Positions 36,248-44,358 of a stretch of 64,000 bases of DNA are shown here, piece by piece (within the stretch, counting starts at the first letter, position 1; each line of letters begins with the position of its first letter). A program made the position numbers and the translations under genes. Origin of the DNA: Paludibacter sp. 47-17 (lineage in GTDB: Bacteria > Bacteroidota > Bacteroidia > Bacteroidales > Paludibacteraceae); NCBI GenBank assembly GCA_001898935.1, contig MKVT01000020.1, forward strand, positions 124,001 through 188,000. The letters are read 5' to 3'. The notes beneath the pieces were generated by a model that searched no databases, was not told the DNA's origin, and saw only the letters and a program-made list of their open reading frames with translations.

Positions 36248-37210
36248 TCAAATTGGCAAATTATGTGTAATATTTTTAGCGCTTTTTCTGCTTTTCACTT
36301 GATAAATGTAACGAACAAGCCACACGACAAGAAAAGCAAGTACGATCCGGGGAGTCATGATCCATAGCGCCGGTACGCCAATGGCTACAAACAGCAGTGT
36401 ATCCTCGAGCATCGAGTGATTGATAGCGATATGATAATTCAGCAGATTGGCCTCTTCGCGGCTTATTTCGTTGTTGTCGACCTCTTCGATCATTACTGCC
36501 GCGCCGTAGGTGAGTCCGAGTATTTGGGCTACAAACCACATGAACGAGCTCCGTTCCGAGAGCCCGAAAATTTTCATCAGAGGAGCGAATGAAGCAGACA
36601 GAAAATCGAGGATTTTAAAATCGCGGAGTATGTTCTGAAGGATCATGAGCCCGGTGATAATCAGTGTAATCTTCAGCGCCAGCCCACCGGCACCTTTCAT
36701 CCAGTGGAGCAGCATTTCGCCCGCATTGGTGTAGACGACGGCAGTCTCGTTCACCACGCTTTTACCCAGATCCGTCGGTAACAGCCAGTTGAGCAGTGCG
36801 GCGCCCACAAACGACATCACCACCCGTAGCAAAAACATGATCATGTACGACGATCCGGTTTTTTGCTGTATAGCCGTTTCGACAAACATATTGTGTGTAA
36901 TGAGGCACATCAGCGCCAGTATCGTGATTTCGCGCATTTCCAGTTGAAGGGTAGCCATGATGGCGATGGGAGCGTAGAGCGATAAAAACAAGCTGGAAAT
37001 AAAAACGATTGCCGATTCGCCCGGTAATCCGATAACTGAAAAAAGAGGAGTGAGGTAGTTGGCCATCAGGTTGATGATGCCTGTGTATTGAAGAATGCTG
37101 ACCAATAGGCTGATGGGGATGATGATCTTGAGGAGCCACCAGGTGGTTTTACCGGCTTTTGGAAAGGCGCGTTTGGTGCTGTCGAAAATTCGGGAAAAGA
37201 AATTAGTCAT
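36248..37210 (-). CDS. Gate-domain membrane protein (nucleoside recognition family)
   Basis: A 320-residue inner-membrane protein with two Gate (nucleoside recognition) domains, each with several hydrophobic helices (about 25-145 and 170-300). Conserved points are IIPISLLVSILQYTG, LMCLITHNMFVETA and LGLTYGAAVMIEE. Family members resemble half of concentrative nucleoside transporters and SpmA/SpmB, but transport by this subgroup is not established. The mRNA has a leader of about 95 bases containing a small ORF and a hairpin, and the promoter has both -33 and -7 elements. Confidence 0.75.
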   Translation of the reverse strand: MTNFFSRIFDSTKRAFPKAGKTTWWLLKIIIPISLLVSILQYTGIINLMANYLTPLFSVIGLPGESAIVFISSLFLSLYAPIAIMATLQLEMREITILALMCLITHNMFVETAIQQKTGSSYMIMFLLRVVMSFVGAALLNWLLPTDLGKSVVNETAVVYTNAGEMLLHWMKGAGGLALKITLIITGLMILQNILRDFKILDFLSASFAPLMKIFGLSERSSFMWFVAQILGLTYGAAVMIEEVDNNEISREEANLLNYHIAINHSMLEDTLLFVAIGVPALWIMTPRIVLAFLVVWLVRYIYQVKSRKSAKNITHNLPI

Positions 37211-37216
37211 TGCCGA

Positions 37217-37297
37217 TTAATTGTTGAGGGGTATAAAAAGCAAGAAGGGCTGTCTCACGACAACCCAATCTTTTGTTAACCTTAAATCTAATACCAT
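37217..37297 (-). CDS. Possible leader peptide before the Gate-domain gene
   Basis: A 26-codon frame (MVLDLRLTKDW... PLNN) starts 8 bases into the predicted mRNA and stops 6 bases before the main ATG. A hairpin with 8 pairs and a GTGA loop (37247-37266) lies inside it, followed by TTCTTGCTTTTTA. This could be an attenuator, or chance. Confidence 0.3.
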   Translation of the reverse strand: MVLDLRLTKDWVVVRQPFLLFIPLNN

Positions 37298-37310
37298 GAA
37301 AAACACAGTG

Positions 37311-37341
37311 CAAAGATAAAGCGTTTTTTTATGTTATACAA
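37311..37341 (-). promoter_or_regulatory. Promoter of the Gate-domain gene
   Basis: On the minus strand TTG (37339-37341), 20 bases, TATCTTTG (37311-37318). Transcription would start near 37305, giving the 95-base leader. Confidence 0.7.
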
Positions 37342-37433
37342 CATGTTTTCGATGGAAAATCCTATATTTAGCAATATTTAACAAAATTGAGGGCTGTGTT
37401 TTTTGTTAACATGTTGATAATTAGAGTTGTGTG

Positions 37434-37871
37434 TTATTTCGATTTAACCCAAATTTGCGTTCTGCCGATAAGTCCCCGTTTGTCGAGTGAGCCTCGTACG
37501 TTCAGCTTTCCGGTTTTTGTATCGTAGCTGATGTTGCATTTGTAAACTTTACCGTTGTTTGGATCCAGGATCGTGCCGCCGGTGAGCGTACCCTCGTGTT
37601 CGGTCATACTGTTGATGACCATCATTCCCAGCACCGGTTTGTTTTTCAGCTCGCCATCGCATTCGGTGCAAAGTTTATCGGGATTTTTGAAAAGGTGTTC
37701 GATTTTGCCGTAGTATTTTCCGTTTGTAGCTTTAAAAATGTATACGATCGATTTTTCCGATCCGTCGGCATCGTCGATTGTTTTCCATTTTCCGAGTATT
37801 TGCGCTACCTGAGCGAAGCTTCCGAGGCCGAATGCAGCCAGCAAAAACAGTGTGAGCAGTGATTTTTTCAT
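37434..37871 (-). CDS. Exported DUF2147-family protein
   Basis: A 145-residue periplasmic protein from ATG 37871, with a signal peptide ending GLGSFAQ (about residue 20). The DUF2147 pattern is clear: ILGKWKTIDDADGSEKSIVYIF, GKIEHLF, DKLCTECDGELKNKPVLG, GTILDPNNGKVYKCNIS and LDKRGLIGRTQIWVK. The CTEC pair may hold a disulfide. The fold is a lipocalin-like barrel; the biological role of the family is not known. It has its own promoter and is divergent from mdh. Confidence 0.85.
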   Translation of the reverse strand: MKKSLLTLFLLAAFGLGSFAQVAQILGKWKTIDDADGSEKSIVYIFKATNGKYYGKIEHLFKNPDKLCTECDGELKNKPVLGMMVINSMTEHEGTLTGGTILDPNNGKVYKCNISYDTKTGKLNVRGSLDKRGLIGRTQIWVKSK

Positions 37872-37902
37872 GCCTAATTCGTGTTTAAATTTGTAACGGA
37901 GG

Positions 37903-37910
37903 CAAAGGTA
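37903..37910 (-). promoter_or_regulatory. -7 element TACCTTTG of the DUF2147 gene
   Basis: TACCTTTG on the minus strand, 31 bases before ATG 37871, which supports that start over the upstream one in the longer frame. Confidence 0.55.
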
Positions 37911-38007
37911 AAAATAAATTGTAATATTCAATGGAGGAGGTTAAGGAGAGTTTATAATCTGGAATTTTTTTCGTATTTTCGCACAGTTTTGTCATCCGGT
38001 CCGATTG

Positions 38008-38130
38008 GCGTGCAGACGGCAGTTTAAAGCTCCGGAAATGGATGCCGGAAGCAGGGAAGAGGCAAAGCCGCACAGGTGCCGATGGTAAATAAAGGGCCGA
38101 TACCTGGTGTGGACGTCTGGGTTAATACGC
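38008..38130 (+). other. Possible structured RNA in the 419-base gap before mdh
   Basis: The gap 37872-38290 has no ORF I trust, but the middle is GC-rich with AT-rich flanks and pairs in a branched way: GCGT/ACGC (38008/38127), CAGACG/CGTCTG (38013/38114), TCCGG/CCGGA (38031/38045) and CACAGGT/ACCTGGTG (38071/38102). This suggests a leader RNA, riboswitch-like element or small RNA. I could not match it to a known class; CTGGGTTAATAC resembles part of the TPP riboswitch, but the partner block is missing. Confidence 0.3.
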
Positions 38131-38232
38131 TGGCAGTCAAATTCGTAAAGTGTTTAAATCCGATTTTCGCAACAAAGTTGTTAAAATAATTGAATAGTTA
38201 TCGCTACTATGTCCAATTATGGAAAATAAGAT

Positions 38233-38240
38233 TAACTTTG
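38233..38240 (+). promoter_or_regulatory. -7 element TAACTTTG of mdh
   Basis: TAACTTTG lies 50 bases before ATG 38291. If used, the structured region upstream would not be in the mdh mRNA and would need its own promoter; a TATTTTCG stands at 37974. Confidence 0.55.
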
Positions 38241-38290
38241 TCGTGAAAATTTAATTAAATGAATAAATTAAATTTTTAAATTAATTAGTT

Positions 38291-39232
38291 ATGTCGAAAG
38301 TTACAGTAGTGGGAGCCGGCAATGTCGGCGCAACGTGTGCGAATGTATTAGCATTCAATGAAGTGGCTGATCAGGTAGTAATGCTTGATGTGAAAGAAGG
38401 AATTTCGGAAGGTAAGGCGCTGGATATGATGCAGACAGCCACCTTGTTGGGCTTTGATTCCAATGTTGTGGGCTGCACCAACGATTATGCCGCGACAGCC
38501 GGATCGGATGTTGTGGTAATCACATCAGGTATTCCCCGCAAACCGGGAATGACCCGTGAAGAGTTGATCGGAGTGAATGCCGGAATTGTTAAAACTGTAG
38601 CCGAAAACATTCTTAAATATTCTCCCGATGCCATTTTAGTGGTTGTAAGTAATCCGATGGATACAATGACCTATCTTACCATGAAGTTGAGCGGACTTCC
38701 TAAGAACAAAGTAATTGGTATGGGCGGCGCATTGGATAGTTCTCGTTTCAAATGCTACCTGAGCAAAGCGCTGAACGCTCCGGCCAATGAGATCGAAGGA
38801 CTGGTGATTGGTGGGCATGGTGATACGACTATGATACCGCTTGTCCGTTTTGCAAGCTACAAAGGTCGTCCCGTAGCCGACATCCTCGATAAAGCAACCC
38901 TCGATAAAGTGGTAGCCGACACGATGGTAGGCGGAGCCACCCTCACCGGTTTGTTAGGTACGTCGGCCTGGTACGCTCCGGGAGCTGCAGCGGCTTATCT
39001 GGTAGAGTCGATTATTCACGATCAGAAAAAAGTGATTCCCTGCTGTGTGTCGCTCGAAGGCGAATACGGTCAGAACGATATTTGCATCGGTGTGCCTGTA
39101 GTAATAGGTAAAAACGGTGTGGAACAAATTCTCGATTATAAATTAAATGCGGAGGAAACCGCGCTCTTTGAGAAAAGTGCGGCTGCTGTGAGAGCAACGA
39201 ATGCGGTTCTCTCCGAAATAAACATACTGTAA
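38291..39232 (+). CDS. mdh: Malate dehydrogenase
   Basis: NAD-dependent malate dehydrogenase of the LDH-like type, 313 residues, interconverting malate and oxaloacetate in the cytoplasm. The Rossmann motif VVGAGNVGATCA is at 5-16 and the NAD-ribose aspartate in MLDVKEG. The substrate arginines are in GIPRKPGMTREE (about 80-91), and the catalytic histidine in IGGHGDTTMIP (about 173-183). In LDH-like malate dehydrogenases the malate-specific arginine at the second position of the mobile loop is as seen here. The gene is monocistronic, divergent from DUF2147 and followed by perR. Confidence 0.95.
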   Translation: MSKVTVVGAGNVGATCANVLAFNEVADQVVMLDVKEGISEGKALDMMQTATLLGFDSNVVGCTNDYAATAGSDVVVITSGIPRKPGMTREELIGVNAGIVKTVAENILKYSPDAILVVVSNPMDTMTYLTMKLSGLPKNKVIGMGGALDSSRFKCYLSKALNAPANEIEGLVIGGHGDTTMIPLVRFASYKGRPVADILDKATLDKVVADTMVGGATLTGLLGTSAWYAPGAAAAYLVESIIHDQKKVIPCCVSLEGEYGQNDICIGVPVVIGKNGVEQILDYKLNAEETALFEKSAAAVRATNAVLSEINIL

Positions 39233-39299
39233 GAAGGAAACTCGAGAGATGGGAGCCCGGATTACACCATTTTTATAAACAACTAAAGTAATTGAAGTC

Positions 39300-39710
39300 A
39301 TGACGTACATGCAAGCTCATCGTTATTTAATGCAGTATTCTATCCGCCCTTCGGTGCAGCGGACTGCAGTAATGGAGTATTTGATGAATCACAAGACTCA
39401 TCCTACTGTTGACGAGATTTATCTGGCGCTTAGTCCCGGGATCCCGACGCTCTCAAAAACAACAGTGTACAACACCTTGAACCTGTTTATCGAAAAAGGT
39501 GCCGTACAAATGTTGACCATCGATGAAAAAAATGCACGGTACGATGCCGATACATCCAAGCATGCGCATTTTTATTGCGGCACTTGTGGTAAGGTGCATG
39601 ATATTATGAATGTAAATCCTGAAGTGTTCGAAATACCATCGAATTCCCAGTTTACGATTCATTCGATGCAACTGTCGTATTACGGAACCTGCACGAGTTG
39701 TAATTCCTGA
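39300..39710 (+). CDS. perR: PerR-type Fur-family regulator
   Basis: A 136-residue metalloregulator. The winged-helix part is residues 1-75 (STVYNTL-like LSKTTVYNTLNLF). Structural zinc is held by C93, C96, C131 and C134. All five ligands of the regulatory site of B. subtilis PerR have counterparts: H34, D82, H88, H90 and D101 (GKVHDIM). The aspartate at the last position, where Fur has glutamate, argues for PerR, which senses peroxide by oxidation of the metal-bound histidines. katG and a superoxide dismutase lie in the same window. The initiator may instead be codon 4. The symbol is by inference from these residues. Confidence 0.82.
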   Translation: MTYMQAHRYLMQYSIRPSVQRTAVMEYLMNHKTHPTVDEIYLALSPGIPTLSKTTVYNTLNLFIEKGAVQMLTIDEKNARYDADTSKHAHFYCGTCGKVHDIMNVNPEVFEIPSNSQFTIHSMQLSYYGTCTSCNS

Positions 39711-39744
39711 CGGAACCACTCCCGTTTACCTTTTAAAGAATTGA

Positions 39745-39776
39745 GAGCATGCCTGTACGGTGTGCTTTCTTTTTTT
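39745..39776 (+). terminator. Terminator after perR
   Basis: AGCATGCC/CGGTGTGCT hairpin with mismatches in the stem and the loop TGTA, followed by TTCTTTTTTT. Moderate stem, good T-tract. Confidence 0.6.
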
Positions 39777-39809
39777 GGGGGAAGCAATTTCGGGTTAACC
39801 TTTTTTTTA

Positions 39810-39817
39810 TATCTTTG
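39810..39817 (+). promoter_or_regulatory. -7 element TATCTTTG of the BamA-like gene
   Basis: TATCTTTG, 68 bases before ATG 39886. The leader GCGCGTCTTCACAACGCGC (39831-39849) can fold into a hairpin with GCGCGT/ACGCGC arms, positioned in the 5' untranslated region. Confidence 0.5.
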
Positions 39818-39885
39818 GGCGCTGAAGCTTAGCGCGTCTTCACAACGCGCTGTCCGGTCGGATTAACTTAAATAGGAAACGTTTT

Positions 39886-41160
39886 ATGAAATGGATGCTC
39901 ATTACGGCCTTGACGGCCTTTAGCGTAGTAGCCGGGGGGCAATCGGCGGAAAAAGTCAAAACAGGAGTAGGTTTTGGCGCTTTACCTGCAGTTTCGTTCG
40001 ATTCGGATCTTGGTTTTCAATATGGTGCTATCGTGAATTTGTACCATTATGGCGATGGCTCCGGTTATCCGCGATACGATCACTCACTTTATATGGAGTG
40101 GTCGCGTTATACGAAAGGAACAGGGATCAACCGGCTGATGTACGATTCGGAGAAGTTGATCCGGGGAATCCGTACGACGGTGGATGTAACCTACCTCACC
40201 GATCAGATGCTTAATTTTTACGGTTTCAACGGGAGTCAGTCAGGTTTCGACGACCGGGCTACGCGTTCGTATTACAGCTTCGAGCGGAATATGTTCCGTA
40301 TAAAGGCCGATTTGCAGGGAAATTTTGGTGCATCGGCATTAGGCTGGGTTGGCGGATATACTTTTTACGACTTTGCTATCGCTTCTGTGGATTATGCAAA
40401 GCTCGAATTACAACCCGATGCCGGCGGATCGCTTTACGATCGGTATGTTGCCGGCGGGCTTATTCCTGCGCAGGATGCCAACGGAGGCAAGCTCAGTTAC
40501 CTTAAATTGGGATTGAAATTCGATACGCGCGACCAGCGTGCTTTTCCTTCGCGCGGGATGTGGACCGAAGCGGTTATCCAGACAGCTCCCTCATTTATGA
40601 ACGAATCGCCGCATACTAAGTTCGCCCTGATCCAGCGTCAGTATTTTTCGCTGATGAAGGATATGGTGTTGGCCTACCGGCTCGATTATCAGGCAACTGT
40701 TGGTAAAGGCGAGGTGCCGTTTTATGCTCAGCCTTTATTGATTACCAGTTTTCTGACGGCTGCTTCGAATCAGGGGCTTGGGGGAGCCAAGACCTTACGC
40801 GGTATTTTGCGTAACCGCGTCGTAGGCGATGCCGTGTTGTTCGGGAATTTCGAGTTCAGGTATAAGTTTTTTAAGTTCAATTTGTTGAATCAGAATTTTT
40901 ACCTGGGTACGAATGTGTTTTTCGACGCAGGTATGATCCTCGAACCGATGGAGCTTCCCGGGATCGATGCGTTATCGGTTCAGGAGAAAACGATGTTGTC
41001 GATTGGTGAATTCGATCGCAACGAAATTTACAGTGGTGCAGGATTGGGGTTGAAGATTGGCTGGAATGAAAATTTTATTATTTCGGTCGATCATGGCCGT
41101 TCGTTGAACCGGCAATACGGTAAGGGGGGTACGTATATTTCGCTGAATTATCTTTTTTAA
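39886..41160 (+). CDS. BamA/Omp85-like outer-membrane barrel without POTRA
   Basis: A 424-residue outer-membrane protein with signal peptide (about 1-19) and a bacterial surface antigen (Omp85 C-terminal) barrel of about 16 strands. Typical points are LKFDTRDQRAFPSRGMWTEA, with the RDQRxFPSRG family core, LGGAKTLRGILRNRVVGDA, corresponding to the VRGF/Y lid motif, and a final YISLNYLF. There is no POTRA domain, unlike BamA and TamA, so it is a short Omp85-like protein common in Bacteroidota, of unknown substrate. The next gene, a glycosyltransferase, starts directly after its stop, so the two are cotranscribed. Confidence 0.82.
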   Translation: MKWMLITALTAFSVVAGGQSAEKVKTGVGFGALPAVSFDSDLGFQYGAIVNLYHYGDGSGYPRYDHSLYMEWSRYTKGTGINRLMYDSEKLIRGIRTTVDVTYLTDQMLNFYGFNGSQSGFDDRATRSYYSFERNMFRIKADLQGNFGASALGWVGGYTFYDFAIASVDYAKLELQPDAGGSLYDRYVAGGLIPAQDANGGKLSYLKLGLKFDTRDQRAFPSRGMWTEAVIQTAPSFMNESPHTKFALIQRQYFSLMKDMVLAYRLDYQATVGKGEVPFYAQPLLITSFLTAASNQGLGGAKTLRGILRNRVVGDAVLFGNFEFRYKFFKFNLLNQNFYLGTNVFFDAGMILEPMELPGIDALSVQEKTMLSIGEFDRNEIYSGAGLGLKIGWNENFIISVDHGRSLNRQYGKGGTYISLNYLF

Positions 41161-42255
41161 ATGATAAACTGTTTGCTGTCGTCGTTTACAATCCTAATCA
41201 TGCTCCTGTATATAAACTGGATGTTGCGATTGGTACGAGGGTGGAAAAAAGGGTCGGCGGCTGCGGTTCCGAAGGCCGATGACGAGCCGTTGGTTTCGGT
41301 GGTGGTGTGTTTCCACAACGAAGAAAAACGCCTGGCTCCTTTGCTGAAAGCATTGGCGCAACAAAATTACCAACGGGTGGAGTATGTTTTTGTCGATGAT
41401 CAGAGTACCGATCGAACGTATTCCATGCTAAGCGGTTTTGCCGCCGGACGTTCGAACGCGGTGGTCGTACGGTCGTTCGAAAGAGGGAAAAAAAAAGCCT
41501 TGCGCCAGGGAGTAAGCCATGCTACCGGCGAATTGATACTTACTACCGATGCCGATTGCCGGCCGGGTCGCGATTGGATAGCCACCATGGTGCATTATTT
41601 TAGCTCTACCCGGGCCGATTTGCTGATCGGTGCGGTGCGTATTGCTCCCGTACCCGGCTTCCCGGGCAAATTGCAGCAGCTGGAGTTTGCTACCCTGGTG
41701 GCTTCGGGTATGGCAAGCGCAGCCGTCGGCCGGCCGTTTATGGCCAACGGGGCTAATCTTGCAGTCCGGCGTTCGGTTTTTGCTGAACTTTCGCACCGGC
41801 TCAACGATGCCGAACTTTCGGGCGACGATGTTTTTCTGCTTCATGCCGTGAAGCGAAATAAAGGGAAGATCGTACCTGTATTTTCATCGGATGCGATGGT
41901 CGAAACAGAAGGCGTGGGCAGTTTGTCTGCCTTTTTCAGGCAACGACTCCGCTGGGCTTCGAAATCGCCGTCGTACCGCGATACGGAAATCCTGTTTACC
42001 CAGGCGCTGGTAAGTAGTGTCAATCTGCTGATGTTACTCTGGTGTGTACTGCCCCATACCGCATGGCCGGTGTTTGTGCTGGCCGTAACTTCCAAATTGA
42101 GTGTCGATTGCTTGTTTGTCAGTCGTTTCCGGCATTTTTTCAATATCCCGGATTCGCCGGGGCTGGTAGCCGCTTTGTTTGCCGGTTATCCGTTTTACGT
42201 ACTTATTACGGCAGTGTCGGTACTGTTGGCAGGTCGTGGTCGCCGGCAATGGTAG
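41161..42255 (+). CDS. Membrane glycosyltransferase, family 2
   Basis: A 364-residue GT-A enzyme with an N-terminal anchor helix (about 2-22) and C-terminal helices (about 280-360). The nucleotide-sugar part starts at VSVVVCFHNEEKRL (about 46-59); YVFVDDQSTD (about 76-85), TTDADC (about 126-131, the DxD metal site), ELSGDDVFLL (about 218-227, acid block) and RQRLRWASK (about 260-268, QxxRW) follow. This set marks processive or polyprenyl-linked synthases as well as simple transferases. Cotranscribed with the BamA-like barrel and 8 bases from the convergent Rieske-like gene. Acceptor unknown. Confidence 0.88.
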   Translation: MINCLLSSFTILIMLLYINWMLRLVRGWKKGSAAAVPKADDEPLVSVVVCFHNEEKRLAPLLKALAQQNYQRVEYVFVDDQSTDRTYSMLSGFAAGRSNAVVVRSFERGKKKALRQGVSHATGELILTTDADCRPGRDWIATMVHYFSSTRADLLIGAVRIAPVPGFPGKLQQLEFATLVASGMASAAVGRPFMANGANLAVRRSVFAELSHRLNDAELSGDDVFLLHAVKRNKGKIVPVFSSDAMVETEGVGSLSAFFRQRLRWASKSPSYRDTEILFTQALVSSVNLLMLLWCVLPHTAWPVFVLAVTSKLSVDCLFVSRFRHFFNIPDSPGLVAALFAGYPFYVLITAVSVLLAGRGRRQW

Positions 42256-42263
42256 GCCTTCCG

Positions 42264-42743
42264 CTAGCGATAAATATACAGTATATCGCCCTGTAGCATG
42301 GTTTTGTACCGTTTCAGCGGATGTTTGGACGGACCCGATACCGGTTCGCCAAATCCGAAACCAACATTGTATACCGTACCACATTGGTCGCATTTCACCT
42401 CTCCCAGTTTGTCGGGAAGCGGGCTGACCCGGGTAGTAGCAAGTACTTCGTGCGGACAGGACAAATCGAAAGCATAATATTGACTGTTTCCGGAATCATC
42501 CATCATTACTCCGGTACACAGCAGTATACCGCCATAGCCGATAAAATCGGTTGCTTTAACCGGTTTGGCAAATACCAGGTATTGCCCGACCGAATTTTTA
42601 AAGGTAGGGTAACCGGCGGTCAGATTGACGTTCATCGATACCGGATAATCGGGTACGGGCGAAATATAAGGACCCTCGCAGCTTTGTATTAACAAAACTA
42701 CAAGGGCCGCTAATCCATGTTTGATGTTGAAAGAAGAAGTCAT
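42264..42743 (-). CDS. Rieske-like lipoprotein with altered ligands
   Basis: A 159-residue lipoprotein (cysteine 22 in LIQSCEGP). The C-terminal part has the Rieske pattern C96-P-H98 and C118-D-Q-C121, then GTVYNVGFGFGEPVSGPSKHPL. A classical Rieske cluster has C-x-H and C-x-x-H; here the last histidine is cysteine, giving 3 Cys and 1 His. This could hold a [2Fe-2S] cluster of different potential or zinc. Last of the nine-gene minus-strand group, 4 bases after the aldo/keto reductase gene. It probably faces the periplasm; partner unknown. Confidence 0.7.
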   Translation of the reverse strand: MTSSFNIKHGLAALVVLLIQSCEGPYISPVPDYPVSMNVNLTAGYPTFKNSVGQYLVFAKPVKATDFIGYGGILLCTGVMMDDSGNSQYYAFDLSCPHEVLATTRVSPLPDKLGEVKCDQCGTVYNVGFGFGEPVSGPSKHPLKRYKTMLQGDILYIYR

Positions 42744-42747
42744 AGCA

Positions 42748-43725
42748 TTAGGCCGATAATTCTCCTATTTTCCACAATTCTTCGTTGCTGAACTCCAGGT
42801 TGGAGATCGCAGCAATATTATCTTTTAACTGGGCTACCGAGCTGGCGCCAACAATTACCGAACTCAGCTCGGGGCGGTGGAAGCACCATGCCAGTGCCAG
42901 CTGGGCCAGGGTTTGTCCCCGTTCGGCTGCCAACCGGTTCAGTTTGGTCGCTTTTTCCACCACATCGGGTGTTACCTGGCTGGTTTTTAGAAATCCGTGG
43001 CTGAGTGCAGCCCTCGAATGTTCGGGTATCCCGTGCAGGTATTTGTCGGTTAAAAGTCCCTGTGCCAACGGCGAGAAGCCGATAAAACCCACTCCCGCTT
43101 CGGCTGCTGCCGGTAATGCTTCGGTTTCTATTTCCCGGGCAAAGAGGTTGTATTTCCCCTGATAAATGAGGCAGGGAGTTCCATTTGCTTTCAGAATCCG
43201 GTAGGCTTCACGGGCTTTATCTTCGGGATATTTCGAAATCCCCACATACAATGCTTTACCCTGGCGTACCATATCGGACAGGGCTCCCATGGTTTCTTCC
43301 ACAGGGGTTCCGGGATCGTAGCGATGCGAATAAAAGATATCGACATAATCGAGCTTCATCCGGTGGAGACTTTGATCGATGCTGGCCATCAGGTACTTGC
43401 GCGATCCTCCGTCGCCATAGGGTCCCGGCCACATCTCATGACCGGCCTTCGAGCTTATGATCAGCTCATCGCGGTACGATTTCAGGTCGTCCTTCAGGAT
43501 TTTTCCAAAGTTTTTTTCGGCGCTACCCGCAGGAGTGCCGTAATTATTAGCCAGGTCGAAATGCGTAATCCCATGATCGAATGCATAGTGGATCATGCTG
43601 CGTGCTTCGGCTTTATCGTCGGCATCGCCGAAGTTGTGCCATAATCCGAGCGAGATGGCGGGCAATACCAGGCCGCTTTGTCCTACCCGCCGGTAAGGCA
43701 TCTGTCCGTTGTAGCGCGTTTCCAT
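42748..43725 (-). CDS. Aldo/keto reductase, YghZ-like
   Basis: A 325-residue NADPH-dependent oxidoreductase of the AKR14 (YghZ/Kv-beta-like) branch, from ATG 43725; the longer frame begins inside lemA. The catalytic tetrad is visible: D in FDLANNYG, Y in the same loop, K in IISSKAGHEMWPG and H in YSHRYDP. NADPH loop FSPLAQGLLTDKY and SSVIVGASSVAQLKDN near the C-terminus. E. coli YghZ reduces L-glyceraldehyde 3-phosphate and methylglyoxal, so detoxification of reactive aldehydes is likely. It follows lemA by 13 bases. Confidence 0.88.
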   Translation of the reverse strand: METRYNGQMPYRRVGQSGLVLPAISLGLWHNFGDADDKAEARSMIHYAFDHGITHFDLANNYGTPAGSAEKNFGKILKDDLKSYRDELIISSKAGHEMWPGPYGDGGSRKYLMASIDQSLHRMKLDYVDIFYSHRYDPGTPVEETMGALSDMVRQGKALYVGISKYPEDKAREAYRILKANGTPCLIYQGKYNLFAREIETEALPAAAEAGVGFIGFSPLAQGLLTDKYLHGIPEHSRAALSHGFLKTSQVTPDVVEKATKLNRLAAERGQTLAQLALAWCFHRPELSSVIVGASSVAQLKDNIAAISNLEFSNEELWKIGELSA

Positions 43726-43738
43726 GGCCGTACTCAGT

Positions 43739-44329
43739 TTAAAATTCAACCTTAGGAGCCGATTCGCTGCCCTTTTCGGCTTCAAAATAGGCTTTCTTTT
43801 CGAAACCAAATAATCCGGCCAGAATATTAGCCGGGAATTTACGAATCACCGCATTGAAACCGTTAGCCAGGTTGTTGAATTGTGTACGCTCGTTGGCAAT
43901 ACGGTTTTCGGTTCCTTCGAGCTGCACCTGCAGATCGCGGAAATTCTGATTGGCTTTCAGATCGGGATAATTTTCGGTAATCATCAGCAGTCTTCCCAGT
44001 GCCGAGCTAAGTTCACCTTGGGCAGCCTGGAATTCCTGCAGCTTTTCGGGTGTCATGTTGTTCGGATCGATGGTGACCTGGGTAGCTTTCGAACGGGCCG
44101 AAACCACCCCTTCCAGGGTTTCCTGCTCATGCGAGGCATATCCTTTTACAGTTGCCACGAGGTTGGGGATCAGGTCGGCACGTCGTTGATATTGATTTTC
44201 GACATTGGCCCACTGGGCATTTACTTCTTCGTCCATCCCCACTAATTTATTGTACTGACTGATAGCTCCAGCTACCACAAACACCAAAATGGCTATTACA
44301 GCTAAGAGAATAATTGTCGATCGTTTCAT
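43739..44329 (-). CDS. lemA: LemA-family protein
   Basis: A 196-residue membrane-anchored protein: one N-terminal helix (about 5-24) and a helical coiled domain (WANVENQYQRRADLIPNLVATVKGYA). The block ELSSALGRLLMITENYPDLKAN and the C-terminal YFEAEKGSESAPKVEF are standard for LemA. The role of the family is not settled; it is commonly linked to a TPM-domain partner, which here is the gene just upstream (29-base gap). Confidence 0.93.
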   Translation of the reverse strand: MKRSTIILLAVIAILVFVVAGAISQYNKLVGMDEEVNAQWANVENQYQRRADLIPNLVATVKGYASHEQETLEGVVSARSKATQVTIDPNNMTPEKLQEFQAAQGELSSALGRLLMITENYPDLKANQNFRDLQVQLEGTENRIANERTQFNNLANGFNAVIRKFPANILAGLFGFEKKAYFEAEKGSESAPKVEF

Positions 44330-44358
44330 GTATAATACTTGTTTGTTAGTTTGTAAAT

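Noticed and set aside
38114-38130. TPP riboswitch before mdh
   Set aside because: Only the CTGGGTTAATAC part is similar; the CTGAGA block and the flanking helices are absent, and mdh is not a thiamine gene.
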